DNA of 18,210 nucleotides, taken from Actinomycetes bacterium. Lineage in GTDB: Bacteria; Actinomycetota; Actinomycetes; Mycobacteriales; Mycobacteriaceae. The notes under the pieces are model-generated. The model saw only the letters and a list, made by a program, of their open reading frames with translations, had not been told where the DNA came from and made no database searches. Below, piece after piece: positions 1-6,784 of the stretch (its first letter is position 1; every line of letters starts with the position of its first letter). Location: assembly GCA_023415515.1 (NCBI GenBank), contig JAEZKH010000274.1:1-18210 (forward strand). Direction: 5' to 3'. A program made the position numbers and the translations under genes.

Positions 1-1
1 C

Positions 2-799
2 TCCGGCACCGAGCTCGTTGTGCAGTTGCGCGCGCTGGCGGACACCGCGGGGGAGCAGATGGGTTTCGCCCCCTCCGAGGTGAAGTTCGTCCTGCTTGAC
101 ATGGCCGAACAGGTGATGCCCGAAGTCGGCGAGAAGCTCGGCGAGCGGGTGCAACAGGTGCTCCACAAGCGGGGCGTGGACGTGCGCTTGGGGTTGACGC
201 TCAAAGAGGTGCACGCGGATCACGTTGTGCTCAGCGATGATTCGCGCATCGACACGCATACAGTGGCATGGGTGACCGGGGTGACCGGCGCCCCGCTGAT
301 CGAAAAGCTCGGACTGCCCACCGAGCGGGGCAGGTTGAAGGTCCAAGCCGACCTGCGCGTTCCCGGGCATCCCGACGTCTTCTCGGCGGGTGATGCAGCG
401 GCCGTGCCGGATCTGACTCAGCCGGGAAAGATCACCCCGCCGACGGCGCAACACGCCGCCAGGCAGGGAAAGGTGTTGGCCCGCAACGTCGCCGCCAGTC
501 TCGGCTACGGCGAACCGAAAGACTATCGTCACAGCGACATGGGGTTGGTCGTCGACCTCGGCCCGCACTACGCAGTGGCCAATCCGCTCAACATCCATCT
601 GTCCGGCTACGCCGCCAAGTTCGTCACGCGGATGTACCACCTCTACGCCATGCCGCGGGCGGTCAACCGCTGGGCGGTCGGCCTCGCGTACCTGACTGAC
701 GTGTTCTTCGACCGGTCGGTCGTCTCGGTCGGGCTGTCGTCGCAGGACGACGCACGGTTCTCCACCAGCGAGGGGATACCGCTGCCGAAGGCGGATTGA
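2..799 (+). CDS. NAD(P)H dehydrogenase-like FAD oxidoreductase, 3' part (5' end outside window)
   Basis: The frame is open from the first bases of the window, so the N-terminal FAD-binding part lies upstream; 265 residues are visible. The sequence begins SGTEL, which fits the end of the GGGxSGxEL NAD-binding Rossmann turn of type II NADH dehydrogenases. It continues with KFVLLDMAEQVMPEVGEKLGERVQQVLHKRGV, the second Rossmann strand and helix. VFSAGDAAAVPD near residue 127 is the C-terminal FAD-contacting GD motif, and TAQHAARQGKVLARN is the usual helix after it. The family passes electrons from NAD(P)H to quinone or a related acceptor at the membrane; Rv1812c of M. tuberculosis is the type of protein I have in mind. 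The C-terminus (about residues 205-235, MYHLYAMPRAVNRWAVGLAYLTDVFF) is hydrophobic and could be the membrane-associating helix of NDH-2 enzymes. The acceptor cannot be told from the sequence. No key residue is missing in the visible part. Confidence 0.85.
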   Translation, partial: SGTELVVQLRALADTAGEQMGFAPSEVKFVLLDMAEQVMPEVGEKLGERVQQVLHKRGVDVRLGLTLKEVHADHVVLSDDSRIDTHTVAWVTGVTGAPLIEKLGLPTERGRLKVQADLRVPGHPDVFSAGDAAAVPDLTQPGKITPPTAQHAARQGKVLARNVAASLGYGEPKDYRHSDMGLVVDLGPHYAVANPLNIHLSGYAAKFVTRMYHLYAMPRAVNRWAVGLAYLTDVFFDRSVVSVGLSSQDDARFSTSEGIPLPKAD

Positions 800-840
800 C
801 GCGCTGGTGTGAAAACCCGTGGATCGGGAACACCGCCACC

Positions 841-1032
841 ATGGCTACCTACCGTGTGCTCAACCCGAAGGGTGACGTCGTCGACACCAAGGACATCGAG
901 AGCGCCGACGACGCGCACGCGTGGTTCGTCGACTCCAAGGCCGACAACTCCGAACTCGGTTGGCGGATGGAGGTCAAGGCAGACGACGGCCACTGGGCGT
1001 TCTTCGACGACACAGAGGGCGATCGGAAGTAG
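841..1032 (+). CDS. Small hypothetical protein (63 aa)
   Basis: A 63-residue acidic, soluble protein with no signal peptide or membrane helix; I do not recognise a named family. It begins MATYRVLNPKGDVVDTKDIES and has the alternating pattern of a small beta/alpha fold. Aromatic residues are spread along it (W28, F29, W41, W52, F54, F55). I chose the ATG at 841 because the protein pattern starts there; an in-frame TTG at 796 would add 15 residues that look unstructured. It lies 41 bases after the dehydrogenase on the same strand, with only a weak ribosome site (GGGAAC, 826-831), and no promoter is obvious, so co-transcription is likely. Codon use matches its neighbours (third positions mostly G/C), which supports real coding. 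Function unknown. Confidence 0.65.
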   Translation: MATYRVLNPKGDVVDTKDIESADDAHAWFVDSKADNSELGWRMEVKADDGHWAFFDDTEGDRK

Positions 1033-1048
1033 TCGCCGTAGACCGACG

Positions 1049-1420
1049 TCACCCCGCGACGGTGAGGGTGACGTTGTTGAGCGACACCGCGACGTCGGTC
1101 GGCAGGATGTCGACAAACGTCGGTTGATCGCGGATCGCCTCGCCGCTGGCGATGATGTGGCCGGGGAAGTTGCCCGCACACGGGAAGTCGTTGCACCGCA
1201 ACCAGAATCCCGGTGGGCTCTGGTAGGGGTACATGCTCGGTGATTGATCGACGCGATACCGACCGGGCGGAATGCTGGCGGTCGCCCAGCCAGCGGGCGG
1301 CTCGGCGCCGACACCGAACACGCCGTTGGATCCGTAGGTGACCGGGTCGGCGTCGGCCTGGGCGGCGGGCAGGCCCGCCAGCAGGATGCCCACGGCCAGC
1401 CCGATGCTCCCGCGCCTCAT
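1049..1420 (-). CDS. Small secreted protein with signal peptide and one cysteine pair
   Basis: This is a 123-residue protein with a clear Sec-type signal peptide: MRRGS followed by a hydrophobic stretch (residues 6-19) and a likely cleavage site after Ala residues near 20-24 (AAQADA-DP). The mature part has two cysteines, C76 and C81, close together in RCNDFPCAGN, which would form a small disulphide loop in the exported protein. It is rich in Pro, Gly and Tyr between residues 40 and 72. I recognise the style of mycobacterial exported hypothetical proteins but no domain with known function. The ATG at 1420 is only 4 bases after the stop of the GH16 gene (TGAGCCGATG), so the two are almost certainly translated from one message. 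The pairing suggests a cell-wall or extracellular role alongside the glycosidase, which is inference. Confidence 0.75.
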   Translation of the reverse strand: MRRGSIGLAVGILLAGLPAAQADADPVTYGSNGVFGVGAEPPAGWATASIPPGRYRVDQSPSMYPYQSPPGFWLRCNDFPCAGNFPGHIIASGEAIRDQPTFVDILPTDVAVSLNNVTLTVAG

Positions 1421-1424
1421 CGGC

Positions 1425-2243
1425 TCACCAGACCCGGATGTAGTCCACCAGCATCGGCGGAGACACCGGGCCGAAGTTCGGATCGCCCCCGCCGGGCCCG
1501 CCGACTGCCAGGTTGAGGTGGGTGAAAAGCAGATAGCCGGGATCGTTGAACGGCCACGCGCCGTCGATGGGCCCCGCGGGCACCGAGAAATACGGTGGCC
1601 CGGAGAAGTCGTCCATCCAGAACTTGAAGCCCTTTTCGTCCCACCGGCACCGGTAGGTGTGCCACGCACCGTCGACAGGCCAGCGGTGGGCATTCCAGGT
1701 CTTGCCGTCCGATCGGGCGTGCACGGAGGTGCCCGGCGCCCACTCGCCGTTGCCGTACCACTCCACGATGTCGACCTCGCCGTCGGGAAGCGGACCGCGG
1801 CCGTCCGGGGTGTCCTCGATGTTCACCAGCCAGTACGCCGGCCACAGGCCGGGAGCCAGCGGCAGTTGGATGCGGGCTTCCCAGGTGTGGTTGATGCCGA
1901 TCTTGATCTTGCTCTCGATCCTGCCGGAGAAGAACGTGTCGCCCTCCTGGGTGGCGCGGATGGCGAGGTTGCCGTTGCCGTCGAGTGAGACGTTGCGCGG
2001 ATCGTCACGGTAGAGACCGAGGATCGGCGGGGTGACGGGCTCGTTCCAGTTGACGACAGTCCACTTCGAGCGGTCCGGTGACGCTCCCGCCGGGCCGTCG
2101 AACTCGTCGACGAACAGGAAATCCGTCGGCGTATCGGACCCTGCCGGTTCCGGCTCGGCGGTTGCACGCGGTAACGGGAGCGCCGCGGCCAGCGCGGCGG
2201 CCCCGGTCATCAGCATCAGGTTGCGGCGGTTCAAGTCGGGCAC
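1425..2243 (-). CDS. Glycoside hydrolase family 16 enzyme, Tat-exported (beta-1,3-glucanase-like)
   Basis: A 272-residue exported glycosidase. The N-terminus carries a twin-arginine signal (NRRNLMLMTG, then a hydrophobic Ala/Leu stretch to about residue 28, cleavage near ATAEP). The GH16 active site is plain: EVDIVEW at residues 156-162, with E156 as nucleophile, D158 as helper and E161 as acid/base. The conserved W/F-rich beta-sandwich pieces are present, such as WEARIQLP...GLWPAYWLV before the active site and the C-terminal DYIRVW ending. GH16 enzymes cut beta-1,3 or mixed-linked glucans, galactans and related polymers; M. tuberculosis Rv0315 is a comparable protein. The start is GTG at 2243: a TAAGGT -10 box (2255-2250) ends 6 bases before it, so a leaderless message is likely. 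The small secreted gene follows 4 bases downstream. Substrate cannot be read from the sequence. Confidence 0.9.
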   Translation of the reverse strand: MPDLNRRNLMLMTGAAALAAALPLPRATAEPEPAGSDTPTDFLFVDEFDGPAGASPDRSKWTVVNWNEPVTPPILGLYRDDPRNVSLDGNGNLAIRATQEGDTFFSGRIESKIKIGINHTWEARIQLPLAPGLWPAYWLVNIEDTPDGRGPLPDGEVDIVEWYGNGEWAPGTSVHARSDGKTWNAHRWPVDGAWHTYRCRWDEKGFKFWMDDFSGPPYFSVPAGPIDGAWPFNDPGYLLFTHLNLAVGGPGGGDPNFGPVSPPMLVDYIRVW

Positions 2244-2249
2244 ACGAGC

Positions 2250-2285
2250 ACCTTAGCGTCGGGTTCGGCGGCATTTGACTAGGCT
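2250..2285. promoter_or_regulatory. Divergent leaderless promoters for the GH16 and Nudix genes
   Basis: The 50 bases between the two start codons hold one -10 box for each direction. On the minus strand TAAGGT (2255-2250) lies 6 bases before the GTG at 2243. On the plus strand TAGGCT (2280-2285) lies 8 bases before the ATG at 2294. Both match the mycobacterial TANNNT pattern at the distance expected when transcription starts at the first base of the start codon. No clear -35 box is visible for either. Confidence 0.5.
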
Positions 2286-2293
2286 CGTCAATA

Positions 2294-2785
2294 ATGCCGA
2301 AGCTCAGCGCAGGGCTGCTTCTCTACCGTGTCGTCGACGGGTCCGTCGAAGTGCTCATCGCACACCCGGGCGGCCCGTTCTGGGCGAAAAAAGACGAGGG
2401 CGCCTGGTCGATCCCCAAAGGCGAATACGTCGAGGGAGAGGACCCCTGGTCCGTCGCGCAACGCGAGTTCACCGAGGAGCTGGGCAAACAACCGCCCGAC
2501 GGTCCCCGAATCGCCTTCGCTCCGCTGAAGCAGCCGAGCGGCAAGATCATCACCGCGTTCGCGGTCCTGGCCGACCTCGACATCCAGGAGACGACCAGCA
2601 ACACCTTCACCGTGGAGTGGCCGAAGGGCTCGGGAAGGGTCAGGGAGTATCCGGAGATCGACCGGGTCGCGTGGTTGGACGTGTCTGAGGCGCGGTCGAA
2701 GCTGCTGAAGGGTCAGCGCCCGCTTCTCGACCGGCTGCTGGATGCGGTCGAAGACGCCGGATCGGCCGCACCTCGACAGCGTTGA
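2294..2785 (+). CDS. Nudix hydrolase
   Basis: A 163-residue Nudix hydrolase. The Nudix box is complete from G43 to G64: G43, E49, R57-E58, E61-E62, G64 (GX5EX7REUXEEXG), the Mg2+-binding loop-helix that cleaves a nucleoside diphosphate linked to another group X. The N-terminal strand (SAGLLLYRVVDGSVEVLIAHPGGPFW) and the W-S-I-P-K-G stretch leading into the box resemble the subgroup with a short N-terminus seen in many actinobacteria. Typical substrates in this family are oxidised nucleotides, ADP-ribose, Ap4A or capped RNA; the sequence does not decide among them. It probably has its own promoter (TAGGCT, 2280-2285) and a leaderless ATG. Its last 146 bases overlap, tail to tail, the SnoaL-like gene on the other strand. 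Confidence 0.9.
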   Translation: MPKLSAGLLLYRVVDGSVEVLIAHPGGPFWAKKDEGAWSIPKGEYVEGEDPWSVAQREFTEELGKQPPDGPRIAFAPLKQPSGKIITAFAVLADLDIQETTSNTFTVEWPKGSGRVREYPEIDRVAWLDVSEARSKLLKGQRPLLDRLLDAVEDAGSAAPRQR

Positions 2786-3200
2786 TGGTCAGCGCGCGGC
2801 CGTGGATGCGCCAGCCCGCGCGGGTGCGCAGATACTCGTCGTCGTAGCGCAGATGCCAGATGAGGTCAGCGGGCTCACCGCCGGTCAGCGTGAAATGGTG
2901 TGCAACGCAGGTGATTCGACCCAACGCATAATCGGCGTCCGCCCCGGGCGCGTACACCTCACCGACGATCGCGTGCTCGGTCCTGGCCAGACCCGACACG
3001 GTTGACATCGCTGCGCGGACACCGTCTCGACCGCGGTGCGTGCGAACCGGATCGAGCGACTGCGGGGCGTCGGGCAGCCGCAATTCGGCTGTCTCGGTGA
3101 ACAATTCGACAACATCGTCGAAGCGGCGGTCGTCGATCGCGGCGGCGTAGAGATGAACGAGGTCGGCCAGCGCCAAGCGGTCTGCTACGGCGAGGGTCAT
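2640..3200 (-). CDS. SnoaL/NTF2-like protein with unusual C-terminal extension
   Basis: A 186-residue protein. Residues 1-140 fit the SnoaL-like (nuclear transport factor 2) cone fold: LADLVHLYAAAIDDRRFDDVVELFTETAEL, the usual first helices and strand; HRGRDGVRAAMS; TEHAIVGEVYAPGADADYALGRITCVAHHF; and YDDEYLRTRAGWRIHGRALTI, the final strands. Such proteins act as small cyclases, isomerases, dehydratases or binding modules. The remaining 45 or so residues are Pro/Arg/Ala-rich and look like the antisense of the Nudix gene rather than a folded domain. The ATG at 3200 overlaps the kinase stop codon (ATGA, 3197-3200), so translation is probably coupled to the kinase. The family normally ends near residue 140-150, so a lost stop codon at the 3' end is likely. 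Substrate unknown. Confidence 0.8.
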   Translation of the reverse strand: MTLAVADRLALADLVHLYAAAIDDRRFDDVVELFTETAELRLPDAPQSLDPVRTHRGRDGVRAAMSTVSGLARTEHAIVGEVYAPGADADYALGRITCVAHHFTLTGGEPADLIWHLRYDDEYLRTRAGWRIHGRALTINAVEVRPIRRLRPHPAAGREAGADPSAASTAPQTRPTTRPGRSPDTP

Positions 3201-4666
3201 GCGCCGCTGTCTGTGTCGGCCTCGTTGCTGGCGCGGATGGCCTCGCGGCACTCCCGTCGTGTCTTGCCTGTCTCCTGCATGCAGACCCGGACGGGCATCT
3301 CCTCGCCGAACGGCATCGGCTCGTCGGTGGCGTCGGTTGTCACGGTGACCGTGGGCTCCGGGACGACACCCTGGTTGACCGACCAGATGGTGGCGCCGGT
3401 GCCCTGCAGCGTGGAGCAGTAGACGGTGTTGCCGTTGGCTGTGGTCGCCGAACTGCCGGCAGGGGAGCAGTCCGCACCCACAACGGGGGGCTTCGGCGCG
3501 GCCGTCGCGGTCGCGGTGACCGTCGGCGCATCGGTGGCAGGCGATGCGGGCGCCGCTGGCGTCACCGCCCGCAGTGACGACGTCGGCTGGGGAGCCGGGG
3601 TGTAGTCGTCGTTCAGCAGCTTCTCGATCTCGCGGAATTGTATGAGCACCAGCGCGATCGCGATGAGCAGCAGCACCGCGAGGACGGCGGGCACGAGGTA
3701 GGCGGGCCGCAGGTATTTGCGTTTCGGGTTCTGTGTCGCGCGAGGAGCTTGGTGTCTGCCCGCGCTCCGCGCCCGGGTGTTCAGGGGCATCGACGTTTCA
3801 GTGCGGTCGGTGTCGGTCGTCGAATCCACGCCGAGTCGGTGGCCGAGCGCCCGCGCGAAATCCATGCAATTGACGAACCGGTCCTTGGGATCCTTCGACA
3901 GCGCCTTGGTGAGCACCGGATCCAGTGCCGACAACTCAGGTCTCTTGTCGGCCAACGCCGGCGGCGACGCGGTGAGGTGCTGGCTGATGACCACCGTCGG
4001 GTTCGAATGGTGAAAGGGCGGGGAACCGGTGAGCAGATGGAAGGCGGTTGCGGCGAGCGCGTATTGGTCCGCACGACCGTCGAGGTCCTCGCCCATCAGC
4101 TGCTCCGGCGCGGCGTAGAAGACCGTGCCGACCGTCATGTTCGTCGCGGTGAGATTGCTGGAGTCATCGACGCGCCGGGCGATTCCGAAGTCGCCCAACA
4201 GAACTCGCTGCTCGCCTTCGGCGGGGTCGGTGAGCATGATGTTGGCGGGTTTGACGTCGCGGTGCAGCAGACCCCGCTGATGCGCATAGTCGAGTGCCTC
4301 CGCCACGCCGGTGATGATGTTGAGGACCGCTTCCTTCGGCATCCCGCGGGGGTAGCGGTCGCGCAGCACCTCGGCCGCATCGGTGCCGTCGACGTAGTCC
4401 ATCGAGATCCAGATCTGGCCGTCCACGTCACCGCGGTCGTGCACGCCGACGATGTGGGGATGCCACAGCGTCGCGGCCAGATCGGCCTCCCGGTCGAATC
4501 GTCGCCGGTATTCGTTGTCGGCGCAGACCTCGTTCCGCAGCACCTTCAAGGCGTCGCGGCGCGGCAGCCGCGGGTGCTCTGCCAGGTAGACGTCACCCAT
4601 CCCACCCGAGCCGAGAAGCCGCACGATGGTGTAGTCAGCGAAGGTCTGACCAGCGGCTAACGGCAT
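3197..4666 (-). CDS. PknF-like receptor serine/threonine protein kinase
   Basis: A 489-residue membrane kinase. The cytoplasmic kinase domain (about 12-275) has every catalytic element: GSGGMGDVY loop (19-27), K41, E60 in helix C, HRDVKPAN (135-142) with D137, DFG (159-161), an activation loop rich in Thr (T173, T175, T178, T181) and APE (186-188). A Pro/Arg-rich juxtamembrane linker is followed by one membrane helix (about 322-344). A Pro/Ala/Thr-rich extracellular stalk follows, then a small domain with four cysteines (C400, C417, C462, C473) and the YCSTLQGTGATIWS and RVCMQETGKTRREC stretches. That ectodomain, as I recall it, is the one found in M. tuberculosis PknF, but the usual ABC-transporter neighbour is absent, so this may be a paralogue. 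A -10 box TACTAT (4678-4673) ends 6 bases before the ATG, implying a leaderless message. Its stop overlaps the SnoaL-like start. Confidence 0.93.
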   Translation of the reverse strand: MPLAAGQTFADYTIVRLLGSGGMGDVYLAEHPRLPRRDALKVLRNEVCADNEYRRRFDREADLAATLWHPHIVGVHDRGDVDGQIWISMDYVDGTDAAEVLRDRYPRGMPKEAVLNIITGVAEALDYAHQRGLLHRDVKPANIMLTDPAEGEQRVLLGDFGIARRVDDSSNLTATNMTVGTVFYAAPEQLMGEDLDGRADQYALAATAFHLLTGSPPFHHSNPTVVISQHLTASPPALADKRPELSALDPVLTKALSKDPKDRFVNCMDFARALGHRLGVDSTTDTDRTETSMPLNTRARSAGRHQAPRATQNPKRKYLRPAYLVPAVLAVLLLIAIALVLIQFREIEKLLNDDYTPAPQPTSSLRAVTPAAPASPATDAPTVTATATAAPKPPVVGADCSPAGSSATTANGNTVYCSTLQGTGATIWSVNQGVVPEPTVTVTTDATDEPMPFGEEMPVRVCMQETGKTRRECREAIRASNEADTDSGA

Positions 4667-4672
4667 GGCCGA

Positions 4673-4678
4673 ATAGTA
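4673..4678 (-). promoter_or_regulatory. -10 box of the kinase promoter
   Basis: TACTAT read on the minus strand, 6 bases before the ATG at 4666, in the 20-base gap after the reductase stop codon. It fits TANNNT and a leaderless start, so the kinase can be expressed apart from the upstream oxygenase/reductase pair. No -35 box at normal spacing is evident. Confidence 0.45.
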
Positions 4679-4686
4679 CAGACGGA

Positions 4687-5790
4687 CTACAGATCAAGGG
4701 TGAGACGCTCCCCGTCGGCGGCCCGCGACATGCAGATCAGCATCAGTCGGCTCGCGCGCTCCGCCTCGGTCAACAAGGTGTCCCTGTGGTCGACCGCGCC
4801 GCTCACCACCCGGGTGCGACAGGTGCCGCAGAAACCCTGCTGACACGAATAGGGTGCCGCGACACCGGCCCGCCGTAATGCGCTCAACAGCGTTTCGTCG
4901 GCAGCGACCACGACATCGCGGCCCGACGACGCTACCGTCGCCGTGAACTCGCTGCCGTCGACGACGGGCGCCGCCGCGAATCGTTCGAAATGCAGCTCCA
5001 CGTCGTCTCGACCGGCCAATTCGGCACGGATGTCGGTCAGCATCGGCGCCGGTCCACAGGCGTACACCGTCGTGCCGTCCGGACAGTTGCCCAGCAGCTC
5101 AGCGGCAGAAGCCACCCCACTGACGTCGTCGGTGCGGATCTGGACGCGGTCGCCGAAGCGGCTGAGTTCGCCGATGAACGGCAGGCTGTCGCGACTACGG
5201 CCGGCGTACACCATCGACCAGTCCACGTTCAATTTCTCGGCCATCGCAAGCATCGGCAGAATCGGCGTGATGCCGATGCCGCCCGCCACGAAACGCAACC
5301 TCGCCGTGGGGGAGCCGTAGCCCGGCACCGTCAACGGGAATGCATTCCGGGGCCCGTGCGTGATGACGGTGTCGCCTGTCGTCAGGCCGTGCATCTCGAC
5401 CGAGCCCCCGCCGCCGTCGGGGATGCGTCTGACCGCGATGCGATAGGACCCCGAGGCGTCCGGGTCGCCGCACAGTGAGTACTGCCTGAGCAGTCCGCTC
5501 GGCAGGTGCACATCCACATGGGCGCCGGGATGCCACCGGGGCAGCGGGCGATCGTCGGCGGCCGCCAGCGTCAGCGCCACCACGTTCTCGTCGTGCGCAA
5601 CGATCTCGCGATCGACCACCCGCAGCAGCCGTGTCCGGTCCACTTCGTGGGGGAATCGCACCCGCCGCGCCACGCCCCACACCGCTTCCATGCCCCCGAT
5701 CACCGCACCCGCCACGCCGACCACCACATCGCGGCGCCGTGGCCGGAACGGGTTCCGCGGCAACGACCGATAGCGGTCGAGGGTGCCCAT
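4687..5790 (-). CDS. FAD/NAD(P)/2Fe-2S reductase (ferredoxin reductase family, class IA-type)
   Basis: A 367-residue electron-transfer protein with three modules. Residues 55-155 form the FAD domain (RQYSLCG, 102-108, the flavin-binding RxYS motif). Residues 160-270 form the NAD(P) domain (GGIGITP 170-176; CGP 245-247). Residues 280-367 form a plant-type 2Fe-2S ferredoxin with C316, C321, C324 and C353 in the CX4CX2CX28C spacing. The order FAD-NAD-ferredoxin is that of phthalate dioxygenase reductase and related oxygenase reductases. Residues 22-40 are hydrophobic and small, which could be an N-terminal membrane anchor; this is unusual for the soluble reductases. The start chosen is the ATG at 5790, which overlaps the stop of the di-iron gene by one base (TGATG). 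A longer open frame upstream is only antisense-like Arg-rich sequence. The natural partner is the upstream di-iron protein. Confidence 0.9.
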   Translation of the reverse strand: MGTLDRYRSLPRNPFRPRRRDVVVGVAGAVIGGMEAVWGVARRVRFPHEVDRTRLLRVVDREIVAHDENVVALTLAAADDRPLPRWHPGAHVDVHLPSGLLRQYSLCGDPDASGSYRIAVRRIPDGGGGSVEMHGLTTGDTVITHGPRNAFPLTVPGYGSPTARLRFVAGGIGITPILPMLAMAEKLNVDWSMVYAGRSRDSLPFIGELSRFGDRVQIRTDDVSGVASAAELLGNCPDGTTVYACGPAPMLTDIRAELAGRDDVELHFERFAAAPVVDGSEFTATVASSGRDVVVAADETLLSALRRAGVAAPYSCQQGFCGTCRTRVVSGAVDHRDTLLTEAERASRLMLICMSRAADGERLTLDL

Positions 5791-6689
5791 CACAGGTGGG
5801 CGGCCCGCGCGGCGGGCGAACTCGCCAGGTAGGCCACGGCCTGCGCGGTCGAGCCCATGTCCTCCGGTGAGTAGTTGCGCCGGAAGTACGCCAACGTGTT
5901 GCGGCCGAACAAGGTTCGGAATTCGGGCAGCAGCCCGAGCTTCGAGTCCCGCATGCGAAGGCGTTGCATCTCCAGCCACCCGATGTCGGTATTCGGATCC
6001 GATTTCAGCAGATACCAGGTGCCCCGCTGGAAGAAGTAGAAGATCGCCGTCGCCGCCGTCGACATCGCCCTGATGCGATCGGGATAGCTGTCGTGGAAGT
6101 AGACCGCGACGTCGTGGGCGACGCAGCGGTGCTCGACCTCCTCGCTGCCGTGCCACCGGAACAGATCCACCATCGTGGGGTCGGCGCCGTGTTCGTCCCA
6201 CGAGGAGTTCAACGCGAAATCACCGAGCACCGCCGTGTAGTGCTCGATCGCCGCGATGAGCCACAACCGTTCGCACAGATTGCTGAGCCGACGCCTCGGA
6301 TCGGTGAAGGGCTTCGGCGCCAGGACCTTCGAGAACATGTACTCGACTGTTTCCAGTATCGGCGCCGGGTCGAGACCGTTGCCGACGAGGAATTCGTCGA
6401 TGACGGCTTCGTGCGCCGCGGCATGGGTGGCCTCCTGTCCACTGAACCCCCGGATGTCGTCGGCGAGTTCGGGGTCCTTGACCATCGGCAACGCCTCGTT
6501 GAGCGCGTCGACGAACCAGTGTTCGGCCGCAGGCAGGACGACGTTGAACAGGTTGATCATCGAGGATGCGACGGGGTGGCCCGGAATCCACTCCAGTGGG
6601 ATGTTCGACAGATCGAAATGCACCTTACGCGCCTGGATCTGCACCGGACCGGGGTCGACCTCGTTGTCGAATCGCCGTGGACGCAGCAT
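5790..6689 (-). CDS. Ferritin-like di-iron protein (PF10118-type, 'predicted metal-dependent hydrolase')
   Basis: A 299-residue mostly helical protein of the family usually labelled metal-dependent hydrolase. Its candidate metal ligands follow the order of four-helix di-iron proteins: E56 (AAEHWF), E86-x-x-H89 (GQEATHAAAH), E149 (AAIEHYTA) and E184-x-x-H187 (GSEEVEHRCVAHD). That E/ExxH/E/ExxH set is the ferritin, AurF and fatty-acyl desaturase arrangement, which argues for an O2-using oxidase or oxygenase rather than a hydrolase. The C-terminal third (residues 203-275) holds a hydrophobic region with IFYFFQRGTWYLL that could sit at the membrane or a lipid substrate. The ATG at 6689 has a good ribosome site (GGGGAGGG, about 6705-6698). 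The reductase starts on its stop codon, so the two are probably one electron-transfer unit. The substrate is unknown; a lipid is plausible from the neighbours. Confidence 0.85.
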   Translation of the reverse strand: MLRPRRFDNEVDPGPVQIQARKVHFDLSNIPLEWIPGHPVASSMINLFNVVLPAAEHWFVDALNEALPMVKDPELADDIRGFSGQEATHAAAHEAVIDEFLVGNGLDPAPILETVEYMFSKVLAPKPFTDPRRRLSNLCERLWLIAAIEHYTAVLGDFALNSSWDEHGADPTMVDLFRWHGSEEVEHRCVAHDVAVYFHDSYPDRIRAMSTAATAIFYFFQRGTWYLLKSDPNTDIGWLEMQRLRMRDSKLGLLPEFRTLFGRNTLAYFRRNYSPEDMGSTAQAVAYLASSPAARAAHL

Positions 6690-6721
6690 CGCGGTTCCCT
6701 CCCCGAAGGTGTGCTGGAGCG

Positions 6722-6727
6722 AGTTTA
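6722..6727 (-). promoter_or_regulatory. -10 box of the di-iron/reductase operon
   Basis: TAAACT read on the minus strand, with transcription expected near 6715 and a leader of about 26 bases that carries the GGGGAGGG ribosome site. It lies in the 95-base gap shared with the divergent acyltransferase gene. No clear -35 box is seen. Confidence 0.4.
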
Positions 6728-6784
6728 CGACGGACACGACGGGTGGGTGGGAACGGAGGTTTCGGATACTTGGGCGATGACAAT

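Noticed and set aside
3638..4660. 340-codon plus-strand frame opposite the kinase
   Set aside because: It is antisense of the kinase domain, with no motif or ribosome site.
5793..6201. N-terminal extension of the reductase to 504 residues
   Set aside because: It lies fully within the di-iron gene in another frame; the TGATG start at 5790 is natural.
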